Positions 1 to 12,543 of a DNA stretch of 64,000 nucleotides are shown one piece after another. The notes beneath the pieces are model-generated. The model had not been told where the DNA came from. It searched no databases and saw only the letters and a list, made by a program, of their open reading frames with translations. Numbering within the stretch: the first letter of the stretch is position 1; each line of letters opens with the position of its first letter. Source of the stretch: Massariosphaeria phaeospora (lineage: Eukaryota > Ascomycota > Dothideomycetes > Pleosporales). Location of the stretch: positions 1,229,909 to 1,293,908 of the forward strand of contig JAADJZ010000012.1 in the NCBI GenBank assembly GCA_011032825.1. Reading direction: 5' to 3'. A program made the position numbers and the translations under genes.

Positions 1-1439
1 ATAGTTAATTCTTTAAAAGAAGCTTTCTACGTATTCTAGAATAAAGAAAAAAAAATTGCTTTTAGTAATAGAAGCTAGGCTTTAGCTTTTATAAAAGTAT
101 TCTAATAGCTTTGCTAAGTAAGCTGTTAATAGAAGCTTAAATATTGCTACATTAAGTAGCTAAAGCGTATAAGTTAGATAAAAAAGTAGAATAGCAAAAA
201 AAAATTTGTTTTAATTATAGTAGTTGATAAAATCTATAGTAATATAGAATTCGTAGCTATCTAGAATAAAAAGTTAATAGAATCGTTAAGTTTTTTTTTT
301 GTATAGCAATTAAACACTTGCTTAAGCTAAGCAAGTTTAATATCGTTATTCGTCTAGCTAGAAAGTAATAAGATAATAAAAACTAAGTGTTTTTCTACCT
401 AGATATCGTTTACCTAGCTTAATTAAATGCTTTTGTTAGCAGCTTTATAGATAAGGCTTAAAAGCAAAGTAGTTTTATTAGCGCATATACATGCTAGAAG
501 TGTAATCTATGCGTAGCTTCTATTCTAAAGTAATACTCTAACTTTTTTCTTCTTTTACATTCGTTAGCTAAATATAATAAAGCTAGTTGTAGTACGTAAA
601 AAAGTAGAAGCAGAAAGTAAAGTAGCAAAAAGTTAAGTAGCGAATTTACAAGCTAGATTCTATATAAAGTAGCTTATGCGCTACTACAAAAGCTACATAT
701 TTAACTAGCATTTTGCTACTAGCTACTTAAAATACGCACTTTTGCTACAGCTTCTATAGCTTTCTTACTTACTATTATTATTACAAATAATTATTACAAC
801 TTTTTACTTTTTATACTACATTTACTACGTAGCAATTCTTTCGCAATAGCTTGCACTAAGCAAACAAACTACTACTACTTTGCTACTAGCAACAAAGCTT
901 TGCAAAAGCTTTTTGTAGTAAAAGTAGCTTGCAAATCTAGCAATCTATACAAGAATAAAAAAAAACTAATAATAAATAGTATAAAAAAGCTCTATTGCTA
1001 AAAGCAAAAAAGTAAGTTATTATAGTAGTTAATTACAGCTTAACTTTTAACAACATGCAGCTATTGCGTTGCGCAAAATTTAACAATACTAGAAACCAAC
1101 TAAGCTTTTTATGCGCAAACTGCTATTTAGTAAACTAGTTCGCAAAATTGCGCAAAAATTTAAGCCTAATCTACGCTTTTAAGCTAGTGCAATTAAAGCT
1201 ATACAAAAAGTAACAAAAGCATTTTTAATTAGCATTTTTAAAAGTATAGCTTTCTACTTGTTGCTAGGTGCAAAGCTAACTTTAACAAATACTAATATTA
1301 ACGCTATATACGCGAAACGAGTAACAACTAACACAAAAAACATAAATCTAGCAAAAAAATACTATAGAAAGTACAAGAAAAGTTCGTAGCAAACGTAGAA
1401 GCTAAAGTTTAGTTGCTACTTGTTCTAGCGATATAAAGC
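1..1439. other. AT-rich RIP-mutated DNA, no gene
   Basis: The stretch is strongly AT- and TA-rich, with stops in all frames and no open frame of useful length. It looks like decayed repeat DNA, but I could not assign it to a transposon family. No RNA gene or promoter is visible. Confidence 0.6.
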
Positions 1440-3680
1440 TACGCTAGCGAATAGGTAGAAAGTAATTATTAATAAATATAAGTTAGATTATAAGTTGCAC
1501 AAACTTTAGGTTAAAATTAAGTTAGAGTTAACCTAGCGTAGGTAGAAGTTAAGTTAGAGTAGTTAAAACTCTAGGTTAAAAGTTAAGTTAGAGTTACCTA
1601 AATAGTTAAAAAACTATAATAAATAAATGTAATAAATATAACGTAAACGATTACTAAGTAGCTAATATTACCAAGTAGCTAAAAATCTCTTGGCAATACT
1701 TACTCTACTTTTAATCTACGATGCCTTAATTAAATAACGTGCAATCTAATTAATAGAAAAGAAAAGTTACTTTTGCTTTAAAAGCTCTTTAATTTAAATA
1801 GTTTCAAAGCGCTAACGCTGCTGCTGCTGCTTTTAACGTACTTTTTTAAACTTTTTATTAACGCGTTAAAGAAATTGCTGTACAACGCAATTGTACTTTA
1901 AACAGCTAGAAGCTTACTACTACTAAAGAGCAAACAATTATTCAATATATTTTTAACTTTAATTCGCGAGAATTTGCACTTCGGCTGTTTAAAGTAGAAA
2001 GTATAGAAAATAAACTAGTAGTTGCGCAAGGTAAAGAGCTAGTAGGCAAAGAATAAGCTACAAAATTTGTAACGCGTTTAAGCGAGCTTAAAATAGCTTT
2101 TAACTAAGCAAAAAACTAGCAAAGAATACAATAAAAAGATTCTAAAGTAATTAGCGCGTAGTTTAAGCTAGTTAGGAATACCAAACTCTAATACAGCATC
2201 TACTAAAATAACGTGTACAACTTTAACAAAACTAGCTTCTAAATAAGCGTAATTAAGTTTATAAAAGTTGTTACAAGCTTTTAAAAACGTACTTAACCTA
2301 ATTTTATCTAGCTAGGTAATTAAAAGTAAGTAATAGTTATCTAAAGCATTTGCGCTGCAAAGTACGCAATTCTGCTATTTATTATCTACAAAAAGCGCGT
2401 TTATATTTTAGCATAGTACAAAGAAAACTTTATACCTAGCAATTAAAAGCTTTTAGTTTCTAAAAACAGCTAGACAAACAACGCTTTTAGTTTTAAATAG
2501 TTAAAGCATTTTAACGCGCATACAAAACCGCGTTAAGTAAAGAAATTTTAGCTACTTATTTTAGACAGCTATAAAAGCTACTAATTTTAGAATTTTAAAA
2601 ACTATTACTTTAAAAACAAGATTTTTACGCTTTGCATACTAGCTTATTTATTTTATATTCTCTAGCTGCTAGATATAGTTTGCTTTTTGCTGCTAAAGTT
2701 AAAGTACTTTTAACGCGTTTAGAACTTAGCGCGCTAGCGCGTTTTCTATAATAACAAAGAAAGCTTTTTGCTAGCTTTTAAAACGCGTTTTTTAAAGTGT
2801 TTACAACAAAAAACTACAACAAAGCTTTTAAAACTTTAGAGCTAGTTTCTATTAACGCGTAAATAGGTTTTAATTATTTTAAAGTACAGCTGTGTACTTC
2901 GCTACTACTTTTTGCACTAAAAACGCCGTAGTAGTTAAAAACTCTAAGCAATACGCTTAAATTTGAATTGCAATTAAAGCTAATACGCAATTCTATTACT
3001 AAATTGCTTACTTTAGCGCAAAGTAGATTTTTTTAGCTTGTAAAAAAGCTAAATTAATGCTGCATTAGAACGCGCTTAAAGACTACTATATTAAAGAGCT
3101 TAATAATTAATTAGCAAAGATAACTAAGTAGAAATTGCGCAAACAAAAGCGAATTTAAATAGGTAGTACAACAGAGTATAGTAACAAATTAGCGTAAGTA
3201 GCTGCTAAAGCGTTTATACTGCTTTAGCTATTAAAAAAAGCGCGTAGTAGAAAACGTTAAGAAAGAGCACAACTAGCTCTACAGCGCTGTAAAAACTAAA
3301 GTAATACAAAGCAAAATACTCAAACTAGCTAAAAAAATACAAAAAAAGCTTTTAAATCTAGAGCTAGCACGATGTACGCAGGTTTTTTGTTTAATAGCAA
3401 TTAATTTAATATTCTTTGAAATAAGTTAGTTGTGCTAAGAGATTTCTAGCTTATTAGTAATATTAGCTACTTAGTAATTGTTTACGTTATATAAAAAACT
3501 TAATATTAATATAAGTTGTAAATATTATGTAAAACTTAACTACAACTCTAAGCTTTAACTACTTTAACTTAACTTTAACTTAAGCTGCTTAGTAACTAGC
3601 GTAGGTTAGAGCTAAAGTTAAGTTAGAATCTAACGTAAGCTAACTCAACTCTAACTTAATTTCAACTTATTTACTAGCCT
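1440..3680 (+). repeat. 391-bp-type short element (family 2), split by a Fot1-like insertion
   Basis: The copy begins with the family 5' end TACGCTAGCGAATA at 1440 and runs to 1640. It resumes at 3488 with the sequence that is contiguous in the uninterrupted copy at 16197-16587, and ends about 3680. Removing the transposon at 1641-3487 and one TA restores the uninterrupted order. I could not find a convincing 9-bp duplication at its outer ends, so the right boundary is approximate. Confidence 0.6.
1641..3487 (+). mobile_element. Fot1/pogo-like DNA transposon relic, 1.85-kb family
   Basis: The 1,847-bp element is flanked by TA at 1639-1640 and 3488-3489. Its inverted termini start ACGTAAACGATTACTAAGTA and end with the near-reverse complement. 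On the + strand a broken frame shows the fungal Fot1/pogo transposase order: HTH/CENP-B-like region near 1900-2100, then a DDE_1-like core (for example SICAA near 2350 and LKHFNAHTK near 2505). The frame is full of stops that fit C-to-T and G-to-A changes. It is inserted in a short family-2 element. The same family recurs at 12544, 16668 and 52953. Confidence 0.8.
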
Positions 3681-4017
3681 AGTTTAGCTTTTTGTAAGCG
3701 CTAACGACTTTAGTGTTTTTAAGTTAACGTAGTCTTTAGTACACTAAACTAACAAGCAATTGCGCAGTATAAAAAGTGTTCTTTTAGTTTTAGCAAATTA
3801 ATTGCTGCAATTGCATTATTAATTAGAGCTATAGTAGTAGAGTTACGACGCGTTAAAGTTAGTAGCTTGTTTAGTATTTTAACGTTCGTAGCTTGTTATG
3901 CAACGTAGCTCGTTACGCGTACAAATATAGTAACGTGTTTGTACGCGTAATACACGAATTCGCGTAATACACGCAAAACACTAAAATACAACAAACTCTA
4001 TTGTTTTTAATACGCAA

Positions 4018-5100
4018 CAACTCTACTAATATAGACCTAATACAAGCTGCGATTAAAAAAATCAAATTGCAAAAACTAGAACAAATTTTTTAATATACAG
4101 AAATTGCTACTAAACATAGTATTATACGCTTTATTTTAAGCTAAAAACACTAAAGCCTAACACGCTCTAGAACTTCTAAGAACTTTAAATAACAAAAACT
4201 TAGTTTATAGCAAAAGCAAAAGCTTGTATAGTATATTAAAAAATTATTAAAGAAACATATACCTTTTACAAAAGAGATAATACAAAATTTTGCATTAACA
4301 ATAGCTTAAAAGCTAGTTAGTAAAAGCTAAGTTACGCGCTTTATTAACTAGCACAGCATTTATTTTATATTACAATAAATAGTTAGCATAGACAGCAATT
4401 GCTACAAAGCTAATTTAAAAAACAAATATCGCTTCTATTTTCAGCTTCTACATAGCAAGATTGATTAATATTAAATAAATTCTCGTTATACGTACAATAT
4501 AAATAAAAAAAGCTTTATTATTAGTACTGTAAGTAGATTAAAAAAAATTACCTACATTTATTACAAATACAATAGCTACAATTAAGTAAAAACTTAACAA
4601 CAAAATAAACTACAAGCTTAATAATAAGTTGCTTTTACTTTATAAAATTTAAGTTTTAACTAGGTTTAAGCTAGCAAAGTAGAAAGCGCTTAGAAATGTA
4701 ATTATTACAAAAGTTTATTACAGAATCTGCTAACAAATCTAGAGCTTTAAGTTTAAAAAGTACAAAGTTTTTAGCGTACTAGCGAATTGCAGTTGCGTTG
4801 AATTACAAAAAAAGCGCTCTACACATTACAAGCTACTATCTAAGAGTTAATTAAGCAATACTACTTGCGCAACTACTTAAAGAAATTAAATAGCTTACTT
4901 AAGTGCTAAAGAAAAAGCTATTGCAAATGCTAGTGCAAGAAATTCGCAAGCAAAATACTAGCTTAACAAAAAGCTTAAAGTAAAGAAAAAGTTTACTACG
5001 TTGTTTGCGCACAACTAGAAAAAGCAGTTAGCAACTAAACTTAAGCTTCTAAATAAGCAACGCTACCGCGAACAAAAAAGTAGTAAGTTATTGCATTAGT
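4018..5100 (+). pseudogene. Fot1/pogo-like transposase, N-terminal half, RIP-destroyed
   Basis: Reading through stops in one frame gives a psq/CENP-B-type HTH region followed by VTRFINQHSIYF near 4327 and YTYNINKKSFIIS near 4494. These are conserved blocks of fungal pogo transposases; the second corresponds to the usual NMDEKGF block with its acidic residues lost. CAA/TAA and TGG/TAG-type changes account for most stops. The frame dissolves near 5100, where other sequence intervenes. It is not expressible as a protein. Confidence 0.65.
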
Positions 5101-6408
5101 TATTACATTAGTTTATTACATTATTGTACTTACAATGCGTAGTTAAGTAGCTTTAAGCAAAACTTAGCTTTGTTTATAAAAAGTAAGCTTGTATTTATTA
5201 CAATATCAACTTCTAACAGCACAAAAACATTTTTAAACAAATTACCAAAGCACTAAAAAACAAGAAAAAAATTAAGAATTAGCTAATGTCGCGAATATTT
5301 GGCGCTAGCGAGGCTACTAATAGAATTATGCGTTGTATCTACTTAAACAAATTAACTAAGTTAAAAAATAATTTGTTTAAAAACGAGAAAGCTAAAATAG
5401 ATTAGCAAAAGTTTGTAAAAACGTTAACTCTAAAGAATCTAACACTAGTAACTACTAAAAACTAAAAGTAACTTATTATAGTAGTTTATTGTATACTTAT
5501 ACTAACTACACTAGTTTACGCAAGCTTACGCTTTTTCTTAAACTACGCGTTAATAGTAATAATGCTTATAAAAATATTAACAGCTTGTATATTCTAGCGC
5601 TTACAATTAATAAATATAAAGAAAAAGCAAGTAGCAACTTAGAAATTAATACGTTCTACAATAAGTATAAAAACGAATATAAAACAAAAATTTAGTAGAG
5701 AAAAGCGTTAGCAAAAGCAAACGAGTTCTTTAGTAAAAATAAAGAAAAAGTTAAAAATAAAAATCAAAATAAAGAGTAGAATAAAGTAGTAGATAAAGTA
5801 GTAAAGCAAACTAAGTTAGTAGAGTATTTAGATTAAAAAAGTTTTTCTAACAATAGTAACGCTTATAAAGAAGCGCAAATTTAAAGCTCTTTACTTTTTT
5901 ATGTAAATTAAAAAGTTGCTAGCATAAACATAGCTAGTATTTACTATTTATAACGCAGCTTAAAACGTGCATAACATTGCGATTAACAAATTAGCAAGTA
6001 TAACTTAATTAGAATTGTAAAATAAAAGCGCTACTACTGCAGCTTTAATGTTAGCTTTAATTTTAGTTGCATTACTACTTTACTCTTTGCGCTTAGACGT
6101 TAGCAATATTTTGCAAGCAAAAAAGCATGTTCTATTCTCTTTTAACAATCTGCGTGTTTTTCTTTAGCAATGTACTTATTCTTTGTTTTTAATTTAGTCT
6201 AACACTAATTATTATAGTTTGTTATTAGAGTACTTGCGCTTCTGTACTATACCTTTTGTTATAAACATAGCAAAACTTTTGCTACTTATTCGTTTATTTA
6301 AATTCAATGCTAAGCAATTTGTTTAAGAAAAAAAAGAATAAACTACATTTAGTAAAATATTTTTCTACGCATATTAAGAATAATACAGAACAAAAAGTAG
6401 TAGTAACT
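5100..6408. other. AT-rich degenerate DNA, unassigned
   Basis: No gene is visible. A 68-codon open frame at 5489-5695 is Lys/Asn/Tyr-rich as expected for random AT-rich DNA and has no recognisable motif. The region lies inside the 15-kb composite and is probably part of one or more decayed transposons. Confidence 0.5.
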
Positions 6409-6800
6409 AAGCTAGTAAATAAGTAGAAGTTAAGTTAGAGTTAAGTTAGCTTACGTTAGATTCTAACTTAACTCTAGCTTTAATCTACGCTAGATACTAA
6501 GCAGCTTAAGTTAAAATTAAGTTAAAGTAGTTAAAGCTTAAAGTTGTAATTAAGTTTTACATAATATTTACAACTTATATTAATATTAAGTTTCTTATGT
6601 ATATTTATTACATTTATTTATTATAGTTTTTTAACTATTTAGGTAACTTCAACTTAACTCTTAACCTAAAGCTTTAACTACTCTAATCTAACCTCTACCT
6701 ACGCTAGGTTAACTCTAACTTAATTTTAACTCAAAGTTTGTGCAACTTATAACCTAACTTATACTTATTAATAAATACTTTTTACTTATTCGCTAGCGTA
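6409..6800 (-). mobile_element. Short non-autonomous element, family 2 (392 bp)
   Basis: The complete copy is in reverse orientation. Its 5' end TACGCTAGCGAATAAG (reverse complement at 6785-6800) and 3' end AGTAAATAAG are the family termini. It is bounded by a perfect 9-bp duplication GTAGTAACT at 6400-6408 and 6801-6809. It has no coding capacity. Confidence 0.85.
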
Positions 6801-6999
6801 GTAGTAACTGCGTAAAAAATGTAGTAGAGTTCTACTAAGTAAGTTTTAAATCTAGAAATAGCAAATTCGCAATAGAATATTGCTATACGCACTAGCTATA
6901 GTTTAAAAAAGCTATTACCTAACGTATTCTGCTATAATTGCAGCTTTGCTCTTTAGCACCTAGCAGTTAAAACTATTAAAACTAAATACTTACTTAACT

Positions 7000-8700
7000 A
7001 CTTCGAATCTAGGACCTACTAGAGAACGCTTATTTTTATTTACTCTTAACTTCGTTTATAGCTAGCACTACGATAACTTTAATTTACTACTATTGTACTA
7101 CTATATTCAACCTAGGTTTTTGAACGAGAACTAGTACGAGTAGTTATATATAGGAACTAGTTTTTTCAAATAATTAAGCAGCTTTTATTCTAGCAATTTT
7201 TTCAATTTCTTTAACGTAATATTTTAAGTATTAGCTAATTCAAATTCTAAGAAATAGTCTATAAACGATTTAAAAAAGCTAAAGCATTACTTCTTAATAC
7301 TATTAGCTAGTTAACTAAAATCTTAATTGCAATAAATAGATAGTTTGCTTCTAATTATTTTAGTTTCTTTGTAGTTGAAGAATACTACGTTAACTGCAAC
7401 TAGTAGCTTTAAAAGAAGTTACTAAATTTCGTTTTTCTACGCGAAAAACATACTACTGCTACTGCAGCTACTAATATACTGCAAGTACTCTTAAACACTA
7501 GCATTAAATTACGCTTTCTAGCAATTACTATAGATAATACTAAAAAAACAAAACGCTTAGTTGTGTTATTAAACAATAACTAAAAGCAAAGAACATACTT
7601 TAAAGCTTATTAAAAAACTTAATTTTGTATCTTGCTTACATTATTAACTTTGTTGTTTAAAATATTATTTTACATTTTAAGCTTGCAGCATTAGCAAGTG
7701 CTAACGTTAAACTAAAAAAAATACTACAAAAACGCTATTTAAGCAACGTGCAAGCAAATATTTTTGTTTTAACCTTTTTTTGCAAAGTATATAGTGCGTT
7801 ATTATATACTTTTATTACAGCTTAATACACATCTAGCTCTAAGCTATTTGCATAAAAATTAATTTGTTGTTTTAACAATATAAGCAGTTTATTGCTACGC
7901 AACTACACTTGCTACTAAAACAATAGATATCTATTGTTCGCAACGTTAAAGTACAATAGAATTTAATCTACAATATATGCAAGCGCGCACTTAAAATTTT
8001 AAAATTTATTAACAAATAGCTAGTAAAAAAAACTGCACTTACAATAACAATTAGTGTAAGTAGTATCCTAAATAATAAAAATATAGCAAAAGTAAACTTT
8101 TGCAACTTTAAGCAACTAAAATTAACACTAGATAGATAGCACTACTTAAAGATAATTACTAATATGCTTAAAAACTTTAAAAACGCAACAAACTTTTTAA
8201 GTAAAAACTATAAGCTATAAGTCTAGTATATCTAGCTTATATACAACTATTTTTTTAACTTTCTAAATAGTATGCAAAACAAACTTAACAATAATACAAA
8301 AAATTAAAATACTTTTAAGTAGCTTATAGTTGTACGAGCTGCTGTAGATAAAAAAAAACCTAAACTTAGCAAGTATTATAAAAAAACTAGCAATAAACAA
8401 AAGTTTTTATTTAATTATGCTACTATTCTAAACTCTAGCTAAAAGCTTACGGCGTACGAAGTGTAGTTATTATAATTACTTAGTACATTTATATGCTAAC
8501 TACGCGCTTAAAATAAAATCTAAAATAATCAAAACAAGCATACCTACTGCGAAAAGTCTTTTAATTACTTTAATTGCTATAACGACGATACTCGCTTTGC
8601 TTTTACTTTTATTTCTTTATTCTATAGAACTAAACTCTAGAGTAGTAAATAGTTTTAGAAACTAAAGCTTTTTCTTTAGTTGCTGCTAAGCAGTTTTTCA
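7000..8700 (+). pseudogene. hAT-like transposase relic
   Basis: A stop-riddled + strand frame retains blocks resembling the C-terminal part of hAT transposases: a Trp/Tyr-type LDxWHYLK-like block near 8130-8160, then LSKYYKKT near 8375, then a TILN..WKLTAYE-like block near 8425-8460. These match the usual order of the hAT RNase H-fold insertion region. No intact frame remains and I could not define the TIRs or the 8-bp TSD, so the limits are approximate and the family call is tentative. Confidence 0.45.
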
Positions 8701-9383
8701 TCTATTAACTTAAACAAAATAAAAAAATAAAAAAGCTTAACTCGCTAAGAAAAAGAGGTTTATCTAAGTATTGCCTGCGTACGTGCTAGTGCTTCTTTTA
8801 ATATTCTTAAATAGTAGCAAGTAAATAAAGAAACGTATTTACGCTTATTACAAGTTGCAAAAATGTACTTGTAGTACAAATTGCCTAGGTTGAAGTTAAA
8901 CGCGAATTTAACGTTGCTAAAAATGTTATTAGCAATAAAAAGCACTAACTTGCTGCTTAAATAATTTAGCAAATTATAATATTAAAAACTTATATTGCTT
9001 AAAAGAAAAAACAGAACAGCGTTCTTTAGTTTGCAAAAGTAGATAATAAAAAACTACTATGTAACAAAGTTAAGAATTTACTTAACTTTTAAGCGTAGTA
9101 TGTAGATTTTACTTTTAGGCTTATATCTACGCTTATACCTAGCTTGTTATCTAAGCTAATACTTAAGTTAATACTTAAGCTAATATTTAAGCTTATATTT
9201 AGCTTGTTATCTAAGTGTTACAAATAGAAACGATACTAGGTATCGTAAACTAAGCAACGACGTAGAAAAGTTGTTAGAGCTTGCTAGTACGCAAAATAGA
9301 AATACAACAACGCGCGAAGTAAAATTAAACTAGCAAAGTTACGTAATGCGCTACGAGTGCTACGAAGCTTTAGCACGTAGCAT

Positions 9384-9709
9384 TACGCTAGCGAATAAGT
9401 AGAGAGTACCTATCGTTGGGTATAAGTTAAGTTAGAGTCGCATAGATCTAGAGTTAAAGTTGAGTTAGAGTAATCAAAGCGTAGGTTAAAGTTGAGTTAT
9501 AGGTACTACTTTTAGGTTAATAAACTTGTTATAACTAGCTGTTATAATTATAAAGAGAAAATATATTAAAATATAAAATTGTAGAGGTCTGTGCTAACTC
9601 AACCTATACCTACGCTAAAACGTTTTAGCGTAGGTATAAGTTAAATTAGCACTAGAGTCTTACGTAAGCTAACTTAACTTTAACTTAACTTATACCTATT
9701 TACTACTCT
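9384..9709 (+). mobile_element. Short non-autonomous element, family 1 (326 bp)
   Basis: The complete copy starts TACGCTAGCGAATAAGTAG and ends TTTACTACTCT. It is flanked by a perfect 9-bp duplication ACGTAGCAT at 9375-9383 and 9710-9718. It contains the family's internal palindrome around CTAAAACGTTTTAG near 9615. No coding capacity is present. Confidence 0.9.
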
Positions 9710-9779
9710 ACGTAGCATACTAAGCAAAAGTTGCTACAAGCGCTACAAGTGCTACGACGTAGCAAAACGTAGCAAGCAA

Positions 9780-10050
9780 AGCAAAACGCTTTTAGCAAAG
9801 AATTAAAGAACTATATAAATTAGTAGAATTTTCTTTACAATTTAAATTCTTTGTAGTTAACTCTTTTAAGTACATTTTATATATAGATAGAATCTATAGG
9901 CAACAAATTATTACTTTGTTATTCTATTTAAAATAAAAATAAAATTGTTTTTTTTGTTGTTATCAAGCTTTTTGAATATAGAACAGTTTCTTAGGCAGAA
10001 TTTTTAAGTTTAATCGCAATTACTTTTAGTAAAAGAACACTTTTAATAAC
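9780..10050 (-). repeat. Interspersed repeat of about 265 bp, possible solo LTR
   Basis: The reverse complement matches 49246-49515 almost end to end, with differences mainly of the RIP type. The unit starts TGTTATTA in the reverse orientation. Sharp loss of similarity at both edges marks it as a mobile or solo-terminal unit. No matching TSD or TG..CA ends are clear, so LTR identity is unproven. Confidence 0.5.
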
Positions 10051-12543
10051 ACGTTAACTACTTTAGGTTTAAGACTAAGATAATATAACAACTTTAGCAA
10101 GTTTAAGTAAAAGTAGTGCAAAAGCACTAACACGCACCGCAGCAACGGTATTAGCAAAGTAAGCTAGCTAAATCAAATTAATAAGCAAGCAAATTAGCGA
10201 ACTATTAAAAATAGTTGCAATTTTAAAGAGTTAAGAAACTAGTATTGCTGCAAAAGCACTGTTTTTAGAGAAATATAGCAAAAAAAAAAAACGTTACAAT
10301 TATTTTTTACAAATATCAACTTCTACTACTGTTATTATGCAACAAGCTTTTTAACAAAACAAAATAAAATCTTTGCAGCTAAAATGCATATAAAAAACAA
10401 CGTAGCAGAATAGTTTTAGCTACACGCAAACGACTATGTTAAGAGTAATAGCAAGCAAAAAATAAAGCAAAACACGCAATGCATTTTTAAAAATTAAAAA
10501 CTGTTTAAAAAAAAGCTTTATATAATTTACAAGAAAGTAAACAAAATACAATAAGCAATAAACAAACTTAAACTACTACAATAAAAAAAAATTGCAAGTA
10601 AATACACAATTAAGTTTAAAAAAATATAAGCTAAAGTAGATAACGTAGAAAAACGCAGCTTATGCAAGTTCTACTACGCAAAGTTAAAAAAACATGTAAA
10701 AAATAAAATTAGTAAAAACAAGAAACTTAAACAACTTAAAAAATTAATTAAAACTATAGTACAAATTAACAACTAACTATAGTAGCAATAGTAGAAACGC
10801 AAGTTTACTATTAAACTATACATACGCTTAGTAACTACAACTAAAAAAACCTATTACTACAACTCTATAAATATCAATAGTATTAAACAAATTTAAAACA
10901 ATAAGCTACTACAAAAGCTGTTTACTTAAAAAAACACTACTTTAACAAAACAATACTTTTAAAACAAATTATCTAAAAAAGAACGCTAAAAGCGTTACAA
11001 CAACAAAGCATGTTTTTAATGCAGCAAAGTAAAACACTTTTGCAAAAACTACTTAAAAACGCAATAAAAAGTAGCAAGCGCATAAGTTGCTACTATTGCT
11101 ATAGTTTAACTATAGCAAGTAGCTACACTATACTTAAAAAACTTTACAAAATCAAAAAACAATTAAATCTAAATAGAAAGTTTTAAAGACTTTACAAAGC
11201 TAACAAATAAAAACAACAAAAAACTATTAACTTTACAAGTTTAGAAAATTAACGAATAACTATAGAACTACAAATGCTAGATGTGCAGCTAAAAAACTTA
11301 CATTGTTTAGTATTGTAAAAACAAGTTCTATACGCTTTAAATTAAAAAATAACAAAAATAGAAAGTTGCAAACGCAGCAATAGCACAACAAAGTTTAACA
11401 AAAAAAAATACAATTCGCTAATTAAAACGATTACAAAAACTTACTTTAGCACTAGTACAACAAGAAAAAACTGTATATACTACGCAAACAATAAAATTCT
11501 CGCTTAGCAATAGCTAAAACTACTATTATACGTTTTACTTAAAAATAGCAAATGTATAGTAACAAAATGTTACGTATACAACTATAACAACTAGTTTAAA
11601 AACTATAGTAGCAGTTGCAAATAAGCGTAGTGTTATAATAAAAAATATTAAACACACTAGTTATGCAAGCATATTACAAAATAATAGCTTATAATTTTAA
11701 AAAACAAAGACTATCTAAAATGCAATAACAAATTATGCGCAAAGAACTACAACACGTGTAAAAAAGCACGTTAGCTTTTTTGCACTACAAAATGCACTAT
11801 CTATAAGCTATAAAAAAACGCAATAAAATAGAATTTTAAAAACTAAAACTACAACAAATTTTTAAAGCTTTAGAAATGCTTTGCTAACAAATGCAACTAC
11901 TACAAGCAATAAAATATCTTAAAAAAACAAGCTTTAAAAGCTTTTTTAGCAAAAAAACTAGTAAGCTACTAGACTTATAGTTAGGCTAGTAAAAGTGCTC
12001 TTAGCACAACTATACAAAGCGTATAAAAAACGCAACTAAAATAAAACTATATAAAAGTAAAAGCAAAAGTTGCAAGCTAAAAGCTTACTACACTACTTAA
12101 TAGCAAAGCTGCCTAAACATTAGTTTCTTTAAAATAAGTAAAAAAAAACAAAATACTTTACTAAGTTAAAAATTAACTAATACAAATAGTGTTAGCTAAC
12201 AAACAACTACTAGAATATTAAAACAGTTTAATTAACTTAAAAACTTAAAAAGTTAAGTTAAAAGTTGCGAGCATTAAGCACTAACAGTATATTAATATTA
12301 TAAACTTTAAAAGTTCTAATATGTATATTAGATACAACTAGCTACAAAAACACAACTTTAATATTAATTAAAAAAACAAAACAATACGTAGCTAAAGGCT
12401 TAGAAAAAAAGTCGTCGTAGTACAATAAAACAAATTAACAATTTAAAATTTACTTAAGAATAAAAGAATTAGTTTAATTGTACTTTACAAAATTGCAAGA
12501 ATTTGTAAAAAAAAACTTTTAGCAAATAAGCGTTATATAGATA
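10051..12543. other. A-rich degenerate DNA, unassigned
   Basis: The + strand is conspicuously A-rich and C-poor compared with neighbouring AT-rich DNA, with stops in all frames. A broken + frame contains a few Cys-spaced fragments (for example near 11015-11050 and 11275-11320), but I cannot assign them to a family. It is probably a decayed transposon inside the 15-kb composite. Confidence 0.5.

Noticed and set aside
9384..9709. The 326-bp family as a SINE
   Set aside because: There are no A/B boxes, no tRNA-like start and no A-rich tail; both ends are fixed and weakly inverted, which fits a DNA element better.
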